From: Timema cristinae
Lineage: Eukaryota; Arthropoda; Insecta; Phasmatodea; Timematidae
Length of the DNA: 64,000 bases
Direction: 5' to 3'
Assembly (NCBI GenBank): GCA_039000515.1
Contig: JBCFYV010011172.1
Span: forward strand, 71,993,941-72,057,940
Part shown: positions 1 to 10,969 of the stretch, in pieces
Layout of the letters: each line of letters starts with the position of its first letter
Numbering within the stretch: position 1 is the first letter of the stretch
Notes under the pieces: generated by a model
The model's database searches: none
Seen by the model: the letters and a program-made list of their open reading frames with translations, nothing else
Told to the model about the DNA's origin: nothing
Position numbers and translations under genes: made by a program

Positions 1-540
1 ACGTACTTATGGACAGACTTGTAAAAAACCTGAGAACAAACCCCTATTTAATTATTATGTTTTCGGTGTCACGTATGGAATGCAATTTATCGCGATGTTC
101 ACAGTATTAAAAAAAAATTATATACAAAGTGGAATTAATTACTATTATTAGAAACAACCTTTGCACTCCAAGCCCTTGCCAAGCATTTCAATCTATTGTT
201 AGTTTGTATAATGTATATTGTATGATTTTATGTATGCTAATTAAGAAGTTCTTACCTTGTTCATGTATTTATTCATTGTTTAATGCATTCCAACCCTCCA
301 CTGTTGCAACTGCAACCTCTATCCAGATCTTGGATATTAACATCCCTGTTTGCGTAGTATCGATGTTACAGATTTCACAATGGTGATCATTTATAAATAG
401 CTCTGTATCAAACATTGCTGAGTACCGTACTCTACTGAGTGTCAAACTCCAGACGGGCGGGAAACACTGGGCAGTTTGCAAGAAAGTTTGTGAAAATGCT
501 TACGGTAGGAGTGATAGTGTGGTCCCGAGCACCTTATTGG
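1..540. other. Left edge, no gene recognised
   Basis: AT-rich unique-looking sequence. Short open frames (about 60-85 codons) occur on both strands and overlap one another, as expected by chance. I see no repeat family member, splice-site pattern or protein similarity. Confidence 0.5.
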
Positions 541-826
541 TCAACATTTTAACCTAGGATGACGCAAGCAAACCCACACAAGTGTCCAGTGTTCTCGCGA
601 CAGGCTGAGACACGAACGCAAGTGTGACCACCTCCATAAGAAATAAAGGCGAGCGTATTTGTGGCTGCGACCTGAAAACGCTCACGAAAGCGTTTTAAAA
701 TCTGTTGCTGGTCGCCAAGTGAGGCCACCCTAATAAGAATCAATATAAGAAACTACTGCGACCTGATCGCGGCAACCAGGTCGCAAGCGTGGCCGTAGCC
801 TCAGTTTTCAGGATTAGGGTTCGGCC
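541..826. other. CpG-richer stretch left of a Harbinger-like element
   Basis: CpG and GC content are locally higher than in the flanks, with short repeats of CGACCTG/CAGGTCG and ACGCAAG. It ends at the TTA that precedes the terminal inverted repeat starting at 827. It may be older transposon sequence. No coding evidence. Confidence 0.35.
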
Positions 827-915
827 AGACTGACAAGCGTGCGAGCGAGCGCGCAAGCGACTGGGTGGCCAAACTGGCGAGCGAGCGAGCGCGTAATTAG
901 CGGACCCTAGTTAGA

Positions 916-1190
916 TTATTATTAGCACCGCGTCTTACTACCCGTTCGGGTTGTACGCACTTACGCTAATGTGTAATGGTAGGGTTATTGTGAGATGAAA
1001 TGAAGGACCTACAGTTTAACGTGGAATCGAACCACGGTGGTGGCCTGGCATTCCCCACATTCACAAGATGTCTTGTCAGAGGTGAAGGAAGGGTTTGGAA
1101 ATAAGATAAATCTGTGCCGGGACCGAGGATTGAACCCCGGCTGCCAGCACAGAAGTCTGACACCTTACCCCTAGACCACTAGGTCACCGC
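916..1190 (-). repeat. SINE type A, full length
   Basis: Reads on the minus strand from a tRNA-like head (box A near 1178, box B GGTTCAATCC near 1133) to the common tail at 924. A run of C follows the head at 1190-1200. It lies inside the H1 element. Confidence 0.9.
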
Positions 1191-1206
1191 CCCCCCCCCC
1201 TTCCCC
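1188..1206. repeat. Poly-C tract
   Basis: A cytosine run of about a dozen, interrupted by TT and continuing as CCCCC, abutting the 5' end of a minus-strand SINE. Likely prone to length variation or sequencing error. Confidence 0.8.
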
Positions 1207-1383
1207 CTAGTTAGAGAAGATGTATCTGTCAAACACACTTAGTACATCTCTGCTCCTCGAAAATTCTTACAGAAAATATTGTGTATTTATAAAAAAGAAA
1301 AAAGTAGATGTGCATCCAATTAATAAATTGAGAAATGCGTATGGTACTGTACTGAAGTGTTTTAAAATCAGATTTGCCGCACC

Positions 1384-1520
1384 AGTGGTGGAATGGTGCG
1401 TTGCACTCTATAGCTTTTGACTAGGAGGCAAAGGTTCGAATCTTGGTTCAGTGAACTGAAGGTGATTTTTAAAACTTATTTATTGTTGTGGTTTTTTCAT
1501 ACTCTCTCCAAACTAATGGT
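1384..1520 (+). repeat. Degenerate tRNA-headed SINE (type D-like)
   Basis: A GTGGTGGAATGGTGCG segment resembles a box A region and GGTTCGAATCTTGG resembles box B, followed by a GTGAACTGAAGGTG body motif shared with types B-D. The 3' module is missing or unrecognisable. Confidence 0.5.
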
Positions 1521-1628
1521 GATTCTTATTTGTAAAGGCCTACTTTGATTATAATATTGAAGTATTTTAACATATCGGGTTTACATATATACATTATATT
1601 ATTTATGGTCTTACCAATTAAATTAGGC

Positions 1629-1629
<1 letters not shown>

Positions 1630-1687
<58 letters not shown>

Positions 1688-1981
1688 TATTAATTATTAT
1701 TTTATTATTATTATTAGCACCGCATCTTACTTCCCGTTCGGGTTATATGCACTTACGCTAATGTGTAATGGTAGGGTGATTGTGAGATGAAATTAAGGAC
1801 CTACAGTTTAACGTGGAATCCGAACCACGGTGGAGGCCTGGCTTTCCCCACATTCACAAGATGTCTTGCCAGAGGTGAAGGAAGGGTTTGGTAATCAGAT
1901 AAATCTGTGCCGGGACCGAGGATTGAACCCCGGCCGCCAGCACAGAAGTTTGACACCTTACCCCTAGACCGCCAGGTCACT
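1630..1981 (-). repeat. SINE type A, full length, with long (ATT)n tail
   Basis: The tail is an expanded ATT/TAT run (1630-1713), read as (TAA)n on the element strand. The common 3' module lies at 1714-1760 and the tRNA-like head ends near 1981. A tyrosine-rich open frame across the tail is only a translation of the microsatellite. Confidence 0.9.
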
Positions 1982-2234
1982 GGGCCATTAATAGCAAGTG
2001 TGTTAAACCTATCACTGATAGAAAAAAGTCAAATATCATGTCAAAATGAGAAGTTTCCCCAGCACTCAATGAACCAACATACAATAATATTGCCTAGCGC
2101 CTGTAAACTAGACTGCACCGGGTGGAGGCGCGCGCCGCTCGCTCGCTCGCTCCAGTGTGGCCACCCCCCATTACAACCAATGTGTTCTATTTTATATTTT
2201 AGTCGCTCGCGCGCTCAGTCTGGCCGTACCCTTA

Positions 2235-2900
2235 CTCCTTGTATTGTTGATAGGAGGTGGAGGTCATTCACACGCTACTAGTCAACACGTGCGGAGAGCT
2301 AGCCTAGGTCCGCCGCAAGGCTCGTGTGTACAAGGCCTCAACGGGGATAGCATTACCAAGGTGACCTCTTCAAAACCAATTAGGAAAGCTTCTCAACTCA
2401 TTATAAAATAAATATTATACTTTTGTTTTTAAAGGATCTAAGACACGCAAGAGAGTTTGACTACCTTTCTTGTTCTACACAGACTAAATTTTAGACTCCT
2501 CCTTGATTCAAAACAAATTTTCTGTAACAGAACACCCTAGCGATATTGACCACAGCTGAGCTTTAACTTTAATAATGGTTGCCTTATCTCTTGCTATTTA
2601 AAATGTATGCATTATTAAAATAAAATTGGTCGTTCAGAATAAAATAATAAATATGTAGGTTATTATTGCCCACTTGTTCTAATCCCTTAGCTCGGTCGCC
2701 AACACGTCTTGTGTTGAATTAAGTACCCCGGATTCGTTAAAAAAAATCATTGTGGCTGCTGTGTTTTGTTTGGGAGCCAGCGAATCTAATCTACTGGCAC
2801 TGAACGGAACTGACATAGTATCATTTCACGGAACTGTAACTCAAATCATAGTAACATTAAATATTTAAACCAAACCTAGTTTCTCACGACTACCTAAAGT
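2235..2900. other. No gene recognised
   Basis: Mostly AT-rich unique sequence to the right of H1. The first ~120 bases are GC-richer. No coding or repeat signature found. Confidence 0.45.
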
Positions 2901-2904
2901 ACAG

Positions 2905-3390
2905 GCACGCACCGGTGGTCACGCGGTCTAAGGCGTCTGACTCAATATACCGGATTACATATTCCGTGGTTGGTTGAGGTTCGATTCTCGACCTAGTGTA
3001 CTTAGGGGTGGATTTTTACTTGTGATACCCGCCTCGGTGGCGTAGTTGGCTAACGCGCTAGACGTGTTGAGCTCGACTGCTGAGGACGGGGAGATCGAGG
3101 TTCGAATCTCGGTCGGGTGAACTGGGGTGGTTTTCCCTAAATGGTTTTCCACTCTTCCTCCACGCAAATGCGGGTTCAATTCCTATAATACAACCTACCC
3201 AATTCCTAATCCATTAGCGTAATTAGTACTTAAAGCGTATAACCCGAATGGGTAGTAAGACGCGGTGCTAATATTATTTTACTTGTGATTCATCACTAAC
3301 TTTTTTTATCGCTTTTCCACGCTGATCCGGGTGCACTTCCTCTAAAGATACCCTCTCCATCCCCCGTATTGTTAAATGAATTAAAGAAAT
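2905..3390 (+). repeat. Old SINE type D, split by a younger SINE B
   Basis: Left part: CACCGGTGGTCACGCGGTCT head, box B GGTTCGATTCTCG and the GTGTACTTAGGGGTGG body. Right part (3290-3390): TTTTCCACGCTGATCCGGGT and CACTTCCTCTAAA body. The two halves join exactly if the SINE B at 3027-3276 and one copy of its 13-bp duplication are removed. Confidence 0.75.
3027..3276 (+). repeat. SINE type B, full length, perfect 13-bp TSD
   Basis: Starts CCGCCTCGGTGGCGTAGTTG, has box B GGTTCGAATCTCGG, the TTTTCCACTCTTCCTCC body and the common tail with GGTAGTAAGACGCGGTGCTA. It is flanked by TTTTACTTGTGAT at 3014-3026 and 3277-3289, the mark of LINE-type target-primed insertion. It sits inside an older SINE D. 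Confidence 0.92.
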
Positions 3391-3699
3391 AACAAATCAA
3401 GAATAGGGTTATTTTATTTGTTTATTATTATTTTATTTATTATTATATTTAATAGCAGATCCGTAGAAACTGTGATATCAGCCATTCAACTAGCATTCGT
3501 CTTCTTCTTGCCTCTTTGAAGTTCTATACCCCGTACGCGCGTTCTAAGTTTCCCTACTCATTTAAATACTGAATTCAGTACAGGTAAATTGCTACTGTGT
3601 GAACGACCAGCTATCATGACAAGTAATTTAAGTAAAAATGTCTGCGTACTTGGCTAACGGTGCAGGTCTTAATTAGCAGCGATGTTTAAATACAAATGA
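3391..3699. other. No gene recognised
   Basis: AT-rich sequence with a TTTATTATTATTTTATTTATT stretch near 3420. Nothing supports a gene. Confidence 0.45.
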
Positions 3700-3946
3700 C
3701 CTGCTTCGGTGGCCGCATTGTCTAAGGTGTCACTATCACAATAAACCAGACTGCCGATGACAGAGAGACCGGGGTTTAGATACCGGTTGGGTGTACTGAG
3801 AGCGCTTTCTTCCATGAATGGAGTTTCACTTTCCTACGCAAATGCGGGCACATTTCCTCTAAATTCAATATTATTTATTCTTAACTGAATAGTATAATTA
3901 GTAGGTTTACATAATACCTATAACCTGAACAATTAGGGTCTAGAAA
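3700..3946 (+). repeat. SINE type C, moderately diverged
   Basis: Head GCTTCGGTGGCCGCATTGTC, box B-like GGGGTTTAGATACCGG, GGTGTACTGAGAG body, AATGCGGGCACATTTCCTCT, and a decayed tail ending in ATAACCTGAACAATTAGG. The tail lacks the TAA run. Confidence 0.75.
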
Positions 3947-3956
3947 GAAGACTTGC

Positions 3957-4620
3957 TTTAAAAAAAAGGTGCCTATAAACACATGCGCCGAAAAGATATA
4001 GGTTGGCTTACATTAACTAATTGAACAAAGATTTAAACAAAGGTAAAACGAAATATCTTTTGTTTTGGGGGGAAAAAAATTCAAAGGGTTTAATTAAATG
4101 CATTTCAAATATATATTCATAATTTTTAAAAGATGGCATATCGAACTTTTAATTATTGTTACATACACATAATTTTCAAAGATAAATTTAGTTTGTTTTG
4201 GTAACTTCAACTATTCCAAAAACCAGAATGAAAACAATTGCCGTATTAAATCGTGTCGTATATGTCGTAGTAGCCACTTTTCTGGTTATTTCTTGATGTT
4301 TACCATAATTGTTTCATTATAAACTTCTGTATGGAGCTAAGTATGAACACATCTCCCATGTGTATGGGGTAATAGAATGAGACGATTGAAGTTGATGTTT
4401 TTGAATCAGGTGCTTTTCGTGGGTTTAAAGCTCGGCCGGCAATTCTCGTAATAGGAACGCGTTCCTCCCGACCTTAAAATTGAGGTTATTCTTGCCGGGA
4501 AAGAGAAAGTGGGCGAGGGAACACGCTCCAACTAACAGCAGTCTCACGGCCCGTACACTCTGTACTGAGAAACATTGACACCCTTGACTACATTTCTCAC
4601 TGAGCAATAGTGTTATACGG
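3957..4620. other. No gene recognised
   Basis: AT-rich unique sequence. A 99-codon open frame on the minus strand (4425-4724) runs into a decayed SINE and has no recognisable domain. Confidence 0.4.
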
Positions 4621-4820
4621 TACATCGGTGAGTGCGTGGGCTCAGGCGTCTGTTCTGTTTTGCAGGTGATGAGGTTAGGCTTTGAATCTCGGCTGGATGT
4701 AACAAAGGTGTTGTTTTTTTCCAATCGCCCTCCACGCGAATTTGAGTATATTTTCTTTAAATTCTACCGCCCTCTTCCCTACCCTAAACGTGAAGTAAGT
4801 CCGAAGGGCTAGTGAGACCC
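4621..4820 (+). repeat. SINE type D, degenerate
   Basis: GTGAGTGCGTGGGCTCAGGC head region, box B-like GGCTTTGAATCTCGGC, the CCCTCCACGCGAATTTGAG body and a decayed GGCTAGTGAGAC tail. No TSD is visible. Confidence 0.55.
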
Positions 4821-4889
4821 AGCACACAAAGTATGTATAGGTGTAGATAGATATATCTGTTATATTGTTTACGTTTAACACAAATGGAA

Positions 4890-5283
4890 TTAAGGTGGTG
4901 GTGTAAGAAACATGATTTAAGAGCAGTGTTTTAGCAGGGTTTTTTTAGAGATAAACTTTTTTTTTTGCCAAAATAAATAAAAGATATTGCTCAATAAAAA
5001 CATAAAGTTTAATTTTCTTCACGTGGTGATATAAATGGTTCTTGAATGCCTGTAATGAACACACCGCCATTAGATGATAAATCTTTTAATTGAAGATAAA
5101 AAGTTTTCATCAAATTCTAGGACACCCTTGACAGGCATCCAAAAACTTTTGTTATCAGCACATTAAGAAAATTAAACTATATATATGTATACATATTTTA
5201 TTTATTTTGACCAAAATGAGTTTTGCTATGAAAACTGCAAAAACACTCCACTTTTTCCGCGTTACATAACTCACATCATAAGG
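4890..5283. mobile_element. Foldback MITE family F, copy 1
   Basis: Begins TTAAGGTGGTGGTGTAAG; the right end (reverse complement CCTTATGATGTGAGTTA) pairs loosely with it. The interior has TTTAATTTTCTTCACGTGG at about 5008 and its inverse, AAGAAAATTAAACTATATA, at about 5166, so most of the element folds back on itself. This is one of the most diverged copies. No coding capacity. Confidence 0.7.
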
Positions 5284-6218
5284 ACTTATTATTCAAAGGA
5301 GAAGGGAGGAGGAACGGTAATCCGCATTAGTGTGGCGATATAATAGAAACCCTACAGTTACAATGCGTCGGGGAAGCGATTCTGTGCTTTTTTTTTGTAG
5401 CAGATAGTATCGGTTCATTAAGCTACTGGGTCTTGTAATTTGAAGGGTAGGCCTATTCGAACGTCCCGGGGTCTCCCGCTAATTCTAGCATATTGATAGT
5501 CATTATTATAAGCACGCATGTTTGAATTCTGGTATCTAAAGCAGCTTGTGATACCTTAGCTACAAGTATAGATCCTTAAATTTATTGTGTTGAATCTCTT
5601 GGTATAGCAGATTCACGGTAATTTTGGCAGTTTTTTAACACTTGAGAAGTGAACTGAACACCGTTCAGTATTCATCCTCTCAGCAAATAGGCATATATTT
5701 GATCCCTTTGTGCTAGTGAAGTCATTTACAACACTTGACAAGGTGACAAAAGATATGTCGTGTGGGTGAATATGAAAAAGTGTACCTTTATTAAGATTTC
5801 GACTGCTATAAAGGGCCAAAGTTACCGTGATTTCATTGGCTGTCATTAACACGTGCAAACAGTCTCTCCGTGCAATATTGCGATATGATTACAGAGGAGT
5901 GAAGGTCATGCCAGCTCGTTCAAACCGGCTTAGCCGGAGAGAGTAGGCCTACATTTCCGGAAGTAGAAACCGGAACCCATAACTAAAATTAACAGGATTT
6001 ATTAAGAAACATACTCGTGATCCTAACATTATTATCCTTAAAAAAAACGGGAACAGAAATATTAAAGTATTTTTAGGTTTATGAAAGATCATTATCAATT
6101 TTTGATTAATTTTTTTCATAAATTTATATGGGGTAAACGGCCGTTGGTGGTCACATGTTCTAATTGCAGCTTCAATTTCGAAAATAGACTGGATTGCCGT
6201 TAGCTTCAAAACCACTAG
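5284..6218. other. No gene recognised
   Basis: Unique AT-rich sequence with a few TAGGCCTA motifs, which recur across the window. An 81-codon minus-strand frame (5613-5858) shows no domain. Confidence 0.4.
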
Positions 6219-6232
6219 AATAGTCCTCAATT

Positions 6233-6700
6233 TCCCCCTCAGTGGCGTAGTAGCTAACGCGCTAGTTTCGTGTTGCGCTAGACTGCCGAGGACGGAGAGT
6301 TTGAGGTTCGAATCTCGCTCGGGTGAACCTGGGGGGGGGAGGGGGAGGGGAGGGTACCAAATTATTTTCCACTCTCGCTCCAAGAAAATGCTGGTTCACT
6401 TCCTCTAAATTCAACCCACCCAATTCCTAGCCCATTAGCGTAATTAGTAATTATTATTATTATTATTATTATATATTATTATTATTATTATTATTAGCAC
6501 CGCGTCTTACTACCCGTTCGGGTTATACGCACTTACGCTAATGTGTAATGGTAGGGTGATTGTGAGATGAAATGAAGGACCTACAGTTTAACGTGGAATC
6601 CGAACCACGGTGGCGGCCTGGCATTCCACACATTCACAAGATGTCTAATTAGTACTTAAACTTATAACCAGAACGGGTAGTAAAACGCGATGCTAAAAAA
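6233..6700 (+). repeat. SINE type B interrupted by a SINE A, 14-bp TSD
   Basis: Head and body occupy 6233-6449 and the common tail 6647-6700. Flanking duplications AATAGTCCTCAATT lie at 6219-6232 and 6701-6714. A truncated minus-strand SINE A occupies 6450-6645. A G-rich run (6331-6353) lies in the body. Confidence 0.88.
6450..6645 (-). repeat. SINE type A, 5'-truncated, nested in SINE B
   Basis: Reads tail-first on the plus strand: (ATT)n, the common module, then body up to CACAAGATGTC, where it stops. TAATTAGTA flanks it at 6441-6449 and 6646-6654 (the last base is shared with the junction). It lacks the tRNA head, like several other A copies. Confidence 0.85.
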
Positions 6701-6894
6701 AATAGTCCTCAATTATCTCAAAATGTTAAAAATAACTATTTGTTTAAAAGGTACAGTTTATGTTTAAAAATTAAAAGTTCATATTCGAAGATTTTGATGA
6801 ATATATAATTTTTCGACGTTTCATGACCCCCGGTATCCGTAAAAGTTGTTTTTAAATATCCGTCTGCCTTTCTGTACCTTCAACTAGAGCCCAA

Positions 6895-7067
6895 GGAATG
6901 CCAGGCTTCCACCGTGGTTCGGATTCCACGTTAAACTGTAGGTCCTTCATTTCATCTCGCTATCACCCTACCATTACACATTAGCGTAAGTGCGTATAAC
7001 CCGAACGGGTAGTAAGACGCGGTGCTAATAAAAAATAATAATAATAATAATAATAATAATTAATAAT
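6895..7067 (+). repeat. SINE type A, 5'-truncated, perfect 13-bp TSD
   Basis: Starts at GGAATGCCAGGCTTCCACC and runs to GGTGCTAATA and a TAA run. AACTAGAGCCCAA flanks it at 6882-6894 and 7068-7080. No tRNA head. Confidence 0.9.
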
Positions 7068-7455
7068 AACTAGAGCCCAAACTATTTTACCGATGGGGCT
7101 GAAACTTGGTGTCTAGGCTTTTCATAAAGTTGCTGAAAGGTATTTTTGGAATTTGATCTCTAACCCTAAAATTAATGTTAGTTTACTGAAGGACAAAAAT
7201 ATCAAAAAAATAGATTTTCTCAAAATCGACTCTAACGATTTTGATTAATAAAATTTGTATCTAGGAGTTGATTATGATTATAAATAAAACGGTTATTTTC
7301 ATTTTCCCATGAAAATAACTTTTAAGGTACTTTACAGAAGCGTAAATTTCCGTATTTCCGCAACTATTGGAGATATTAAATAACTTATCATTGCAAAATT
7401 GTAATATTATTAAAAATAAATAACTTTTATTCAAATGTATTTTTATAAACCTATT

Positions 7456-7617
7456 AATGTGAGGAATGCCAGGCCTCCACCGTGGTTCGGATTCCACGTT
7501 AAACTGTAGGTCCTTCATTTCATCTCACAATCACCCTACCATTACACATTAGCGTAAGTGCGTATAACCCGAACGGGTAGTAAGACGCGGTGCTAATAAT
7601 AATAATAATAATAATAA
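7456..7617 (+). repeat. SINE type A, 5'-truncated, perfect 12-bp TSD
   Basis: Starts AATGTGAGGAATGCCAGG and ends in a TAA run. TATAAACCTATT flanks it at 7444-7455 and 7618-7629. The host sequence around it also contains a second copy of TTCAAATGTATTTTTATAAA, so the site was locally duplicated. Confidence 0.88.
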
Positions 7618-7629
7618 TATAAACCTATT

Positions 7630-8395
7630 CAAATGTATTTTTATAAACCCAATAGTTTGAGATATTGGCAATATATTAATACAATTTTGTGAGCTTTAGT
7701 TGTGAAGAATTACTATTTAAGTTTTAACGCAATAATTATGTAATGACATAGAGTAATTAGATATAAATAAGTTTCTTGAAAAGTTTGTTATTTTTCCTTT
7801 AACTTCTTAGGGGAAATGTTTGTACAACAATGATCTCTCCTTCATTTTAGACTCGATAGTCAACATTTACATTTTTTATTGGTCAAAATTTATAAATGAG
7901 GAATTGAATAGCAATGCGATGGATGACCTGAATATGTGAAACACCCAATACGATTTTAAAATTCAAACCGGACGTCGAAATTTTAATACGAAGTGTTGAC
8001 CCTTGTGGACCCAAAATCGATCATTTTTATTGATCCAAAGATACAATTTAAAAACGGGACTAATTTTTTTTTTACGTAAGTATAGTGCATTATGCTTGGG
8101 TTTGCTAGTGTATATTATTTCGTTTCACGTAGATTACGAGTTCTTATTAAATATCTTCATTTATAAACATTAGAGCGAGAAAGTCCGTACCATTTATTTT
8201 TTAAATAAAAAGCACTCTAAAAAAATCGCAAAGCCAACTAGTTTTTATTATGCGTTTGTTTATATGCTAAGAAAAGGGATAAAAAAGTAGTTATAGGGGC
8301 AAATAGTAGAGGGAAAGAGGGAAAAGAAATTTGAAACACAAAACCTCTTATCAAAGCTCCCTTTTCATTTCTAATTCCAAGTAACACTAAGTTAA
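7630..8395. other. No gene recognised
   Basis: AT-rich, repeat-poor sequence. No open frame over about 60 codons and no motif I recognise. Confidence 0.45.
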
Positions 8396-8632
8396 CCCGC
8401 TACGGTGGCTGCATGGTCTAAGACGCTACTCGCGCAACAGAATGAATTGCCGGAGACGGGGAGATCAGAACTCGATCCCGTTCGGGGATACTGAGGGTGG
8501 TTTTTCCTAAATGGCTTTCCATTCAGATGTGGGAACACTTCCTCTAAATTCAACCTTACACATCCCTAACAAATTAGTGCAATTGGTACATATGCGTACA
8601 ACCCGAACGGGTATGAAGACGCCGTGCAAAAA
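8396..8632 (+). repeat. SINE type C
   Basis: Head CCGCTACGGTGGCTGCATGG, a diverged box B region (ACTCGATCCCGTTC), the CTGAGGGTGGTTTTTCCTAA body and a tail with CAACCCGAACGGGTATGAAG. The TAA tail is replaced by an A-rich run. Confidence 0.78.
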
Positions 8633-9463
8633 AAGCAAATAAAAAATAACTCGTCAATTTCAAGGTACAAATTAACGCAAAAAAAAAATCTTTCCAAACA
8701 GAAAAATTAATTCATTTTAATTTAAACGTTTTTCTACTTTAATTGTGAATTATACACAAATTTAGGATGGTTTTTGCTGAGCATTTCAATAAACTACAAA
8801 ACTTCAATACTAAAGTTGTAATAATACGTAGCATTAAAAAACAAAACAATTCTAACCCGGGAACAAATAATAGATAACAACAAGAAACATCTAGTTTGTA
8901 TTTTCATGGGAATCTATCTATCTCACATAAGAACTTTAAACTTTATTTATAACGGCACGTGCACATAATATTTGGCAAATAGGACTTGTAAAAAAAATGC
9001 AAACCTATAAAACTCAAGGATGGTGTTTCCTGCATTAGCGATATTCAATTCGAAATACTATTTTTTCTAACTACAAAAAGAAGTACGTTGTTAAAAACCA
9101 AGACCTATGGCAGGACTTTTCTTAAAAAAATACAAAAGTACATATGGTTACTTTGTATAGGACCTCGTTATGTGCGCCCCCCTCCCCTTGACTGGTTCCA
9201 TCTGAAAAAATGAATGATATATCAGTTATCAGTGATAAACGGCATCTATTCCCAGTCCGTCTCACAATTATCTGATTCTGACGTGTGTTTGGGGGGAGGG
9301 GGTGAATATTAGCATACTTTGAAGAAGTTATGAGTTCAGGCAGGGCATAATGCTATAGGTTGGATGTGTAGGCCTACGTGTTTTGAAGGATAAACGTTGA
9401 AGCAGAAAATAAATTAAATATGAAAACCCGCATCAATGAGCACATTGACTAAATTTCAAACCC
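8633..9463. other. No gene recognised
   Basis: AT-rich. It contains a pair of oppositely oriented runs, CCCCCCTCCCC (about 9178) and GGGGGGAGGGGG (about 9291), which could pair as a short stem. Nothing coding. Confidence 0.4.
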
Positions 9464-9650
9464 ATCTAGTCTGGTTTTCCGGTGATGGGAGGTTGGAGTT
9501 TGAATCCCGACCTGGTGTAGCGAGGGTGTTTTTATTAAATACATGTATATCCACCATATTTACATTTCATCTAAGTTCTACCGCTCTCATTCCAGCCCCA
9601 TAGTCGTAAATGTGTATAGCCCTTACAGGTGGTAGGATATGATGGAAAAG
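9464..9650 (+). repeat. SINE type D, degenerate
   Basis: CTAGTCTGGTTTTCCGGTGA head part, box B-like GAGTTTGAATCCCGACC, then a decayed body and TGTATAGCCCTTACAGGTGG tail. No TSD. Confidence 0.6.
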
Positions 9651-9796
9651 TAATGAATACTTGTAAGAAAAGAGGAAACACAGTATTTTATACCACCTTA
9701 ATTGTTACTACATGTGATGTTAATATGTTGAATTGTCCAATTCATTAATTGGTTACTTCCCGAAAATGTGTCGTCGACATTATTATTTTTTCTTTT

Positions 9797-10195
9797 AGTC
9801 CCTGTCTTAAAGTCAACATAACTTTTTTCATTTCTTTGTCAACGCCGCTCTGAAGTTTTTAGGAAATCTTGTATTGTGTAAAGTATTGTGATCATCAAAA
9901 AATCTACCTTTAGATTTTGATAAATGTCGATGCTTCATGACTTCCTAAATAAAAATAAATAAAAAGCTTTACATTTTGGGTCATTTTAAATTTAAGATTA
10001 ATATTTCCACAATCGCTTAGCAAGCAAATGATAAATAAGTAGATTATTATTTATAAACTGTTCATAAAAATACTCCGGTTGCTATCTTCATGTAAAAGAG
10101 AATCTTGACTTTTTGATGTTGGCTGCTCTTCCCAAGGCCTGAATAGGCAGTATTTATTGATCCATACTAACAATAAACTAAATACATGCAATCAA

Positions 10196-10227
<32 letters not shown>

Positions 10228-10750
10228 CGCGTCTTACTACCCATTCGGGTTATACGCACTTACGCTAATGTGTAATGATAGGGTGATTGTGAAATGAAAT
10301 GAAGGACCTACAGTTTAACGTGGAATCCGAACCACGGTGGAGGCCTGGCATTCCCCAAATTCACAAGATGTCTTGTCAGAGGTGAAGGAAGGGTTTGGTA
10401 ATCAGATAAATCTGTGCCGGGACCGAGGATTGAACCCCGGCCGCCAGCATAGAAGTCTGACACCTTACCCCTAGACCACCAGGTCACCCTTGCAATCAAA
10501 TTAATTCCGAAAAGATACACTAATAAATGAGTTTTGATTTGTTCTGCCACACAGAAAAACACACCCACCCACTAGCACACACACACTTCGTAAGGGCGGC
10601 ATTAACAAAGAGCCACTACCTAAAAATTTCCTAGTCTAAAGATTTTCTAAAAATTTCAGAGCGGCGTTGACAAAGAAATTAAAAAAGCAAAATGGGCGGC
10701 ATTGACAAAGAACCACTACCTAAAAATGTCCTAGTCTAAAGATTTCCTGC
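9797..10750. repeat. Inverted repeat with an internal direct repeat, remnant of a DNA element
   Basis: CATTTCTTTGTCAACGCCGC at about 9829 recurs inverted at about 10650-10680 (GCGGCGTTGACAAAGAAAT). The right arm also contains a direct repeat about 88 bp apart (about 10595-10648 and 10683-10740), each with CCACTACCTAAAAAT and CCTAGTCTAAAGATTT. A SINE A (10200-10490) has inserted in the spacer. Ends and TSD are unclear. Confidence 0.55.
10200..10490 (-). repeat. SINE type A, full length, perfect 13-bp TSD
   Basis: (ATT)n tail from 10200, common module, and the tRNA-like head ending at AGGTCACCCT. TGCAATCAAATTA flanks it at 10187-10199 and 10491-10503. Confidence 0.93.
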
Positions 10751-10969
10751 CACACCGGCATGGGCGAAAAATGTATTATTAGTAAAATGTGGGTTCACCC
10801 TTTCACAATGGTGAATTAATAGCTGGGGACTGGATTTTGTGCCTACCCTAATCTTAAAAGCTACGACAAGCTTAGCCAACCGATAGTGGAAAATATATGG
10901 CTTTAATAAATAACTGACCCAGACCATAGGCTGGAAACAGTAATGGATGTGAAAAAAATAGTCCCTGTC

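Larger units (their letters stand above)
827..2231. mobile_element. PIF/Harbinger-like non-autonomous DNA transposon (H1), with nested SINEs
   Basis: The left end GGGTTCGGCCAGACTGA and the reverse complement of the right end GGGTACGGCCAGACTGA match. Both ends are flanked directly by TTA (824-826 and 2232-2234), the 3-bp duplication typical of PIF/Harbinger elements. The similarity continues inward: each arm has GCGAGCGACT and then GGTGGCCA(A/C)ACTGG followed by GAGC repeats (about 870-892 left, 2126-2165 right). No transposase is left. The interior holds two minus-strand type A SINEs and a decayed type D SINE. Superfamily assignment rests on TSD length and ends only. Confidence 0.7.

Noticed and set aside
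1545..1790. Plus-strand frame with a poly-tyrosine run
   Set aside because: It is the (ATT/TAT)n tail of a SINE.
2955..3179. Frames with [12 protein letters not shown] (also at 36683 and 39518)
   Set aside because: Translations of the SINE B/C body, not a protein family.
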